A stretch of DNA of 64,000 bases from Micromonospora sp. U21 (GTDB lineage Bacteria; Actinomycetota; Actinomycetes; Mycobacteriales; Micromonosporaceae), in assembly GCF_018070045.1 (NCBI RefSeq), contig NZ_JAGPYK010000005.1, positions 248,001 to 312,000 on the forward strand. The letters are read 5' to 3'. Position 1 is the stretch's first letter. Every line of letters begins with the position of its first letter. The notes under the pieces are model-generated. The model was not told the DNA's origin. It did no database searches and saw only the letters and a program-made list of their open reading frames with translations. The translations under genes were made by a program, and so were the position numbers. Of this stretch, positions 58,852 to 64,000 are shown piece after piece.

Positions 58852-60242
58852 TTGACGCCCGCCTTGATGGCCTCGACGTCCTTCTTGGCTCGCGCGGCGG
58901 TGGCCGCCGCGTCGGACTTGCCGGAGACGAGGTCGTTCATCACCTTGGGCACCGGCAGCTCGCCGAGCATGGCGCCGACCAGCTTGCCCTGCCCCTGGCC
59001 GAGGCCCCAGCGTTGGAAGGTGTCCGGGCTGCGGCGCAGGGTGGCCAGCACCTCGTCGCCGTACACGTCGGCCAGCGGCTTCTTCGCGTCCACGCCGGCC
59101 TGGCTGGTGTTCCAGGCGGTGAGGTACGCCTCGGGCTCGGCCTGGGTGCCCTTGCGCACCGGGAAGCGGCCCTCGGGCGACATGCCGAACCAGCGGGGGT
59201 AGCCGTCGCCGAGCATGTACTCCACGAAGGACTTCGCCGAGCCGGCTGCGGCACCGTCGAGCACCGCCCACGAGCTGATCTCGCCGTACTGGGCCGGTTC
59301 GGCGCCGTTCGGGCCCTTGATCGCGGTGACGAACCCGCTGTTCTTCGCCAGGAACGCCGGGTCGGCCTGGCACTGCGGGCAGGTCGGCTTGGCGTCGTTG
59401 CGCAGCCCGGCCAGCTCGTCGAGGATGAACGGCGACCAGACCACCATGGCCGCCTTTCCGGCGAAGTAGGTGGCCCGGGTGGTGTCCACGTCCTGTGCGC
59501 CCTTGACCGAGCTGTTCCGGATCAGGTCGCCGTAGAAGCGGAACGCCTCGATGCACTGCGGCGAGTCCAGGGTGATCCCGCCGGCGTCGTCGGTGAGCTG
59601 GCAGCCGTTGGCCAGCGCCAGGTGCTCGAACGTCTGCTGGGTGAACACGTCGCTGGGGGCGGTCGCCGCGGTGATCCCGGCGACGCCGCCGGTGTTCAGT
59701 CTCGCCGCGGCCGCGGTGATCCGCTCGTACGTGTCGGGGGCGGGCAGGCCGGCGGCGTCGAAGAGGTCCTTGCGGTAGACGAGCAGTTGCCCCCAGCCGT
59801 CGCTGGGCACGGAGAGCTGCTTGCCGTCGTCGGAGGTGAGCTCCAGCGCGCGGGGGGAGAAGGTCTGCTTGCCGAGCGTGTCGACGATCTCGGTGTTGGC
59901 CGAGGCGTGCAGCAGCTCGTTGCCGGCGAGCGTACGGATGCCGGCCAGGGAGACCGAGCCGACCACGTCGGGCAGGTCGCCCGCGGCGGCGTTGGCGGCG
60001 ATCAGGGAGGGGAACTGGTCCTCGTTGACGGTGACCAGCTCGACCTGGATCCCGCTCTTCGCGGTGAAGTCGGCGATGATGGCCTTGGTGGCGGTGACCC
60101 GGTCGGCCACGTCCTCCAGGCTCCACACGGTGATCTTCTTGCTGTCGCTTTCTGGCTTATCGTCGCCGCAGGCCAGCAGGGTGGACCCGGCCAGTGCCAT
60201 GATCAGGGTGGTAGCGAGGATCCGCATCGGAGGTGCTGACAT
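58848..60242 (-). CDS. sugar ABC transporter substrate-binding lipoprotein (second system)
   Basis: A 464-residue family-1 solute-binding lipoprotein: short basic n-region, hydrophobic core and lipobox STLLAC near residue 25. GAGGAG lies 9 nt before the ATG at 60242; the upstream ATG at 60269 has no ribosome site. The mature part has the usual two-lobe pattern (KKITVWSLEDVADRVTATKAIIADF, LSVPSDGWGQLLVYRKDLFDAAGL, GKAAMVVWSPFILDEL). It heads a three-gene import operon divergent from a dehydrogenase-isomerase-hydrolase operon, which suggests import of a glycoside processed by those enzymes. Confidence 0.88.
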   Translation of the reverse strand: MSAPPMRILATTLIMALAGSTLLACGDDKPESDSKKITVWSLEDVADRVTATKAIIADFTAKSGIQVELVTVNEDQFPSLIAANAAAGDLPDVVGSVSLAGIRTLAGNELLHASANTEIVDTLGKQTFSPRALELTSDDGKQLSVPSDGWGQLLVYRKDLFDAAGLPAPDTYERITAAAARLNTGGVAGITAATAPSDVFTQQTFEHLALANGCQLTDDAGGITLDSPQCIEAFRFYGDLIRNSSVKGAQDVDTTRATYFAGKAAMVVWSPFILDELAGLRNDAKPTCPQCQADPAFLAKNSGFVTAIKGPNGAEPAQYGEISSWAVLDGAAAGSAKSFVEYMLGDGYPRWFGMSPEGRFPVRKGTQAEPEAYLTAWNTSQAGVDAKKPLADVYGDEVLATLRRSPDTFQRWGLGQGQGKLVGAMLGELPVPKVMNDLVSGKSDAAATAARAKKDVEAIKAGVN

Positions 60243-60288
60243 CGGTGGCACTCCTCTCGAAGGGTACATGACGGATTCAACGCCCTCG

Positions 60289-60329
60289 ATTGATCAATGA
60301 CAAGACATATAGCGATTTTTTGCTATCCT
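60289..60329. promoter_or_regulatory. divergent promoter/operator of the second sugar locus
   Basis: Unusually A+T-rich for this DNA. Holds ATTGATCAAT (60289-60298, perfect palindrome), ATAGC-N8-GCTAT (60309-60326) and an extended -10 TGCTATCCT (60321-60329) for the rightward genes, with AAGACA (60302-60307) as a possible -35. The dyads may bind a regulator encoded elsewhere; none is in this locus. Confidence 0.5.
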
Positions 60330-60357
60330 GGGGCCCAGTGCTACCGGGATGTGACTC

Positions 60358-61398
60358 ATGGTCAACTGGGTTGTCTCACTCGCCGGGCCCCGACGGATCA
60401 GCCTCGAGCCCTGCCCACCGGATCCGCTCGGTCCCGGCCAGGTCCGGGTCCGCACCTGCTACTCCGGCATCTCGGCCGGCACTGAGCTCACCCTCTACCG
60501 GGGCAGCAATCCACGACTCAGCAAGGACTGGGACGACGCCGCCCGGATGTTCGTGCCTCGGCAGACCCCGGTGCCCTACCCGCTGATCGGCTTCGGGTAC
60601 GAGGAGGTTGGCGAGGTCGTCGAGGTGGCCCCGGAGGTCACCGACCGGCACCCGGGGCAGCTGGTCTGGGGCATCTGGGGGCACCGCGCCGAGGCGGTGC
60701 TGCCCGCCGGGGCGGTCCGCCCTCTGCCCGCCGGCCTGGACCCGCTCGCCGCGGTCTTCGCCCGGCCGGGCGCCATCGCGCTGACCGCCGTGCTCGCCGG
60801 CGACCTGCACCTCGGCGACTGGGTCGGTGTCTTCGGGCAGGGCGTCATCGGGCTGCTCGCCACCCGGCTCGCGGTGCTCTCCGGCGCCCGGGTGGTGGCG
60901 ATCGACCGGGTGCCCGACCGTCTGGAGCACGCCGCCCGCTACGGTGCCCGTTCGACAGTGGACGCCGGCGCCGAGTCCGCCGCCGCCGTGCTGCGCCATG
61001 CCACCGGCGGCCGGGGCGCGGACGTCTGCCTGGAGTTGTCCGGGGCGTACCCGGCGCTGCACGAGGCGATCCGGTCCACCGCACACGCCGGCCGGGTCGT
61101 GGCCGCCGGCTTCTACCAGGGCCAGGCCGACGGGCTCGGCCTCGGCGAGGAGTTCCACCACAACCGCATCCAGTTGGTGGCCGCCCAGGTCTCCGGCCCC
61201 ACCCCCGCGCCGAGCATGGCCGGCCGGTGGACCGGCGACCGGGTGACACAGACCTTCATGGAGCTGGTGGCTGAGCACAGCGTCGACCCGTTGCCGCTGG
61301 TCAGCCACATCGTCGACGCCAGCGCCGTCGCCGACGCCCTCGCGCTGCTCGACCGCGGCGCCGGTGACGTCCTCCAAGTGGTGTTGAGGTTCTCATGA
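60358..61398 (+). CDS. zinc-type MDR alcohol/sugar dehydrogenase-like protein
   Basis: A 346-residue medium-chain dehydrogenase/reductase: N-terminal GroES-like domain (GPGQVRVRTCYSGISAGTELTLYRG, PYPLIGFGYEEVGEVVEV), Rossmann domain with GVFGQGVIGLLATRLAVLSGARVVAIDR (about residues 158-185) and ADVCLELSGAYPALHEAI. The structural zinc cysteine cluster is absent and catalytic-zinc ligands are not complete, so the reaction may be an NAD(P)-dependent sugar oxidation of a divergent type. The stop overlaps the next ATG (ATGA). First gene of a rightward operon with an isomerase and a GH63-like hydrolase. Confidence 0.8.
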   Translation: MVNWVVSLAGPRRISLEPCPPDPLGPGQVRVRTCYSGISAGTELTLYRGSNPRLSKDWDDAARMFVPRQTPVPYPLIGFGYEEVGEVVEVAPEVTDRHPGQLVWGIWGHRAEAVLPAGAVRPLPAGLDPLAAVFARPGAIALTAVLAGDLHLGDWVGVFGQGVIGLLATRLAVLSGARVVAIDRVPDRLEHAARYGARSTVDAGAESAAAVLRHATGGRGADVCLELSGAYPALHEAIRSTAHAGRVVAAGFYQGQADGLGLGEEFHHNRIQLVAAQVSGPTPAPSMAGRWTGDRVTQTFMELVAEHSVDPLPLVSHIVDASAVADALALLDRGAGDVLQVVLRFS

Positions 61399-62216
61399 CC
61401 ACCATCGCGCTGGCCTGTCAGGAACAGCTCCTGCCGGGCACCGACCTGATCCAGAAGTACGCCCTCGCCACGGCCCTCGGCTACCAGGGCATCGAGCTGC
61501 GCGGACGCGGCGACCTCGCTCTCGCCCGCCGGCTGCCCGAGCTGCACCGGGCCCGCGCCGCCGGGGTGGTGATGCCCACCGTCTGCGTCGAGATGGACCA
61601 CTTCATCGGCGACTTCGACCCGGCCCGGTCCGCCGACGCGGTGCGCAACCTGCGCTCCCAGCTCTCGGTCATCGCCGAGCTGGGCGGCGTCGGGGCGATG
61701 ACACCGGCGTCCTGGGGGATGTTCTCCCGGCGGCTGCCGCCGTTCGTGCCGCCGCGCCCGCCGACCGGCGACCGGCAGGTGCTCCTCGACGCCCTCGGCG
61801 AGCTGGGCGGGCACGCCCGGGCCGAGGGGGTCACCCTGTTCCTGGAACCCCTCAACCGGTACGAGGACCACATGGTCAACCGGCTCGACGAGGCGGTCGC
61901 GCTCTGCGCGGCGGTCGGGCTCCCCTCCGTGCGGGTGGTCGCCGACACCTTCCACATGAACATCGAGGAGGACGACGTGCACCGGGCGCTGCGCGCCGCC
62001 GCGCCGTACCTCGGTCACGTGCAGGTCAGCGACTCCAACCGGTACCAACCCGGCGCCGGGCACCTGAACTGGCCGGCGCTGGTGCGGACCCTGCTGGAGC
62101 TGGACTACCGGGGCTGGCTGGCGCTGGAGTGCCGGCTACGCGGGGACCCCGTCCGCGCCCTCCAGCAGGCCGCCACGGTGCTGCGGCACGCGCTGCCCCG
62201 GCGGGCCGCGGCATGA
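61395..62216 (+). CDS. sugar phosphate isomerase/epimerase-type TIM barrel
   Basis: A 273-residue AP_endonuc_2-type TIM barrel: ALGYQGIELRGRGD, VTLFLEPLNRYEDHMVNRLDEAVAL (metal-binding Glu), VRVVADTFHMNIEEDD (Asp/His ligands), GHVQVSDSNRYQPGAGHLNW and LALECRL (final Glu). These are the metal ligands of xylose-isomerase-like epimerases such as D-tagatose 3-epimerase or inosose-type enzymes. ATGA overlap at both ends. In the operon it probably isomerises or epimerises the oxidised or released sugar; precise substrate unknown. Confidence 0.85.
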   Translation: MTTIALACQEQLLPGTDLIQKYALATALGYQGIELRGRGDLALARRLPELHRARAAGVVMPTVCVEMDHFIGDFDPARSADAVRNLRSQLSVIAELGGVGAMTPASWGMFSRRLPPFVPPRPPTGDRQVLLDALGELGGHARAEGVTLFLEPLNRYEDHMVNRLDEAVALCAAVGLPSVRVVADTFHMNIEEDDVHRALRAAAPYLGHVQVSDSNRYQPGAGHLNWPALVRTLLELDYRGWLALECRLRGDPVRALQQAATVLRHALPRRAAA

Positions 62217-63571
62217 CCGCTGGCGCCCCGGCCCGCACCGGCGGGCCGTCCGACCTCGCCGGGCTGCGCCGGCTCGCGGTCGCCACCCTCGACGCCAACT
62301 GGGAGCACGACCACACCGTGCCCTCGCGCACGCTCTACCCGCACCAGTGGAGCTGGGACTCCGCGTTCATCGCCATCGGGCTGGCCCGGGTCCGTCCCGA
62401 GCGGGCCTGGCGGGAACTGGCGAGCCTGTTCCGGGCGCAGTGGGCCGACGGGCGGGTGCCGCACATCGTGTTCAACCCGGCGCTACGGGTCGGCGCGTAC
62501 TTCCCGGGGCCGGAGCTGTGGCGGTCGGCGACTGCCGAGGGGACGCCGGCCGTCGACACCTCCGGCCTGGTCCAGCCGCCGGTACACGCCCTCGCCGCGT
62601 GGCTCGCGTACCGGCGGGCGCCCGATCCGGCCGGCCTGGCCGCGCTGCGCCGTCTCTATCCCGCGCTGGTGGCCCAGCAGCGCTACCTGGCCCAGCGGCG
62701 GGACCTGACCGGGGACGGGTTGGCCTGCATCGTGCACCCCTGGGAGTCCGGCCTGGACAACAGCCCGGCCTGGGACGAGCCGATGGCCGCGGTGCCGGCC
62801 GAGGCAACGGTGATGCGCGCGTACCGCCGGCACGACACCGCGCACGCCGACGCCGCGCACCGCCCCACGGACCTGGACTACGCGCGTTACCTGGCGATCG
62901 TCGCCGCCTACCGGGACCGCGGCTACTCCGACCATGGCCTCGCCGAGGGCCACCCGTTCCTGGTGGAGTGCCCGCTGTTCAACGCGGCGTTCGGGGCGGC
63001 CGAACACGCGCTGGCCGAGATCGCCGCGCTGGTCGGCGTCGACCCGGGGCCGCACCGGGCCCGCGCGACCCGGATTACCGAGGCCCTGGTGCGCCGGTTG
63101 TTCGACCCGGCCACCGGCACGTTCGCCCCCCGTGACCTGCGCACCGACCGGCTGGTTCCGGCGCGCACCGTGCTCGGGCTGGCGCCGCTGATCCTGCCCG
63201 GCCTGCCGGCCCGGCAGGCCGACGCGCTGGTCGTGGAGGCCCGGTCGGCGCGCTTCGGGGTGGCGCCGCGAATGGAGCGCCCGCTGCCCAGCCACGACCG
63301 GACCGCTCCGGACTTCGAGCCGTTGCGGTACTGGCGCGGGCCGAGCTGGCTGAACGTCGGCTGGCTGGTGCGGCGCGGGCTGCTCGCGCACGGGCACCCG
63401 GAGCTGGCGGCCGGGCTGCGCCGGTCCATGATCGGCCTGGTCGCCGGGGCCGGATGCCACGAGTATTTCCATCCGGACACCGGCGCAGGGTTGGGCTCGC
63501 CGGCGTTCAGTTGGACCGCCGCGCTGCTGCTCGACCTGTTGGCCGAGGACGTTGGGACCGCGCCGGGCTGA
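62213..63571 (+). CDS. cytoplasmic MGH/GH63-like glycoside hydrolase
   Basis: A 452-residue (alpha/alpha)6-barrel glycosidase without signal peptide. YPHQWSWDSAFIAIGLARV, HPWESGLDNSPAWDEP, LRYWRGPSWLNVGWLVRRGL and FSWTAALLLDLL are the signatures of the mannosylglycerate/glucosylglycerate hydrolase-like branch of GH63. The aspartate and glutamate of WSWDSAF, HPWESGLDNSPAWD and the terminal EYFHPDTG are candidate catalytic residues. ATG overlaps the isomerase stop (ATGA). With the divergent importer it would cleave an imported glycoside, possibly an alpha-glycoside of a small organic acid or polyol (inference). Confidence 0.83.
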   Translation: MTAGAPARTGGPSDLAGLRRLAVATLDANWEHDHTVPSRTLYPHQWSWDSAFIAIGLARVRPERAWRELASLFRAQWADGRVPHIVFNPALRVGAYFPGPELWRSATAEGTPAVDTSGLVQPPVHALAAWLAYRRAPDPAGLAALRRLYPALVAQQRYLAQRRDLTGDGLACIVHPWESGLDNSPAWDEPMAAVPAEATVMRAYRRHDTAHADAAHRPTDLDYARYLAIVAAYRDRGYSDHGLAEGHPFLVECPLFNAAFGAAEHALAEIAALVGVDPGPHRARATRITEALVRRLFDPATGTFAPRDLRTDRLVPARTVLGLAPLILPGLPARQADALVVEARSARFGVAPRMERPLPSHDRTAPDFEPLRYWRGPSWLNVGWLVRRGLLAHGHPELAAGLRRSMIGLVAGAGCHEYFHPDTGAGLGSPAFSWTAALLLDLLAEDVGTAPG

Positions 63572-63627
63572 GCACGCCCGGTGCGTCGGCGTACCGTGTC
63601 CTCTTCCCACGGACGGCAAGGAGCATC

Positions 63628-64000
63628 GTGCCCGAGATCGACAAGGTGGCCTGGATCCTCATCGAGGACGGGCGGGTGCTGAGCACCCGCTCCCGAGGCA
63701 AGGACGTCTGGTATCTGCCGGGCGGCAAGCGTGAGCCGGGGGAGACCGACCTGGACACGCTGCGCCGGGAGGTCGCCGAGGAGTTGAGCGTCGCGGTGGA
63801 CGTCGCCGGCGCCGTGCACGTCGGCACTTTCACCGCCCAGGCGCATGGCCACGCCACCGGCACGACGGTACGCATGACCTGCTACCGCGCCGAGCACGAC
63901 GGCGAGCTGAGGCCGGCCAACGAGATTGCCGAGCTGGCCTGGCTGGGGTACGCCGACCGGCACCGCACCTCCCCGGTCGACCAGGTCATCTTCGACCATC
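63628..64000 (+). CDS. Nudix hydrolase (3' end outside window)
   Basis: The first 124 residues of a Nudix protein. The Nudix box GKREPGETDLDTLRREVAEE is complete (about residues 33-52). AAGGAG lies 6 nt before the GTG start. It probably hydrolyses a nucleoside diphosphate derivative. The N-terminal WYLPGGK stretch resembles MutT-like members. Not clearly linked to the upstream sugar operon. Confidence 0.85.
   Translation, partial: MPEIDKVAWILIEDGRVLSTRSRGKDVWYLPGGKREPGETDLDTLRREVAEELSVAVDVAGAVHVGTFTAQAHGHATGTTVRMTCYRAEHDGELRPANEIAELAWLGYADRHRTSPVDQVIFDH

Overview
The window is about 72% G+C DNA with strong G/C third-position bias, GTG/TTG starts, 4-nt stop/start overlaps and many apparently leaderless genes. 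Gene content (multi-domain secreted glycosidases, LacI regulators, a B12-riboswitch-controlled class I ribonucleotide reductase, eccB, F420/FMN-type LLM oxidoreductase) points to a filamentous actinomycete, most likely Micromonosporaceae (Micromonospora-like). This is inferred from style and gene content; no rRNA is present.

Layout. (1) 1-1.9 kb: the end of one dynamin-like gene and a complete second one. (2) 2.4-29.2 kb: a carbohydrate locus that looks like a beta-L-arabinofuranoside utilisation system: a sugar ABC importer without ATPase, a cytoplasmic GH127 enzyme, a 1,579-aa secreted (alpha/alpha)6-type glycosidase, a secreted GH43, a WxL-like/DUF916 surface-protein pair, a TAT-exported GH146 enzyme with a LamG module inside its barrel, two LacI paralogues and a 1,872-aa GH92 enzyme. 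A family of CGAAA...TTTCG palindromes marks its promoters. (3) 29.2-36.6 kb: a small kinase-like gene, a cobalamin riboswitch driving nrdAB, a secreted lipase-like hydrolase, a DksA/TraR protein and a voltage-gated-channel-like protein. (4) 36.8-51.7 kb: housekeeping and accessory genes mixed with four decayed genes: an alpha/beta hydrolase, an AraC regulator and an Xaa-Pro peptidase fused at one deletion junction, and an NRPS adenylation domain. Intact genes here include a QorR/QorB-like pair, a PHP phosphoesterase with a LacI-type site, a MarR/LLM-hemerythrin pair and an ArsR/MFS pair. (5) 51.7-57 kb: acyl-CoA dehydrogenase, a spermidine-synthase-like protein, an orphan EccB, a methyltransferase and two long palindromic repeats. 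(6) 57-64 kb: a divergent sugar locus (SBP-permease-permease facing dehydrogenase-isomerase-GH63-like hydrolase), then a truncated Nudix gene.

How it works together (inference). In the 2.4-29 kb locus, secreted enzymes would trim arabinose-rich plant glycans at the cell surface, the lipoprotein and permeases would import short beta-L-arabinosides, and GH127 would split them inside. The organisation parallels the Bifidobacterium HypBA system. The 57-63 kb locus would import a second, unidentified glycoside, hydrolyse it with the leaderless-secretion (cytoplasmic) GH63-like enzyme and process the product with the dehydrogenase and isomerase. Neither importer encodes an ATPase, so both would rely on a shared one elsewhere.
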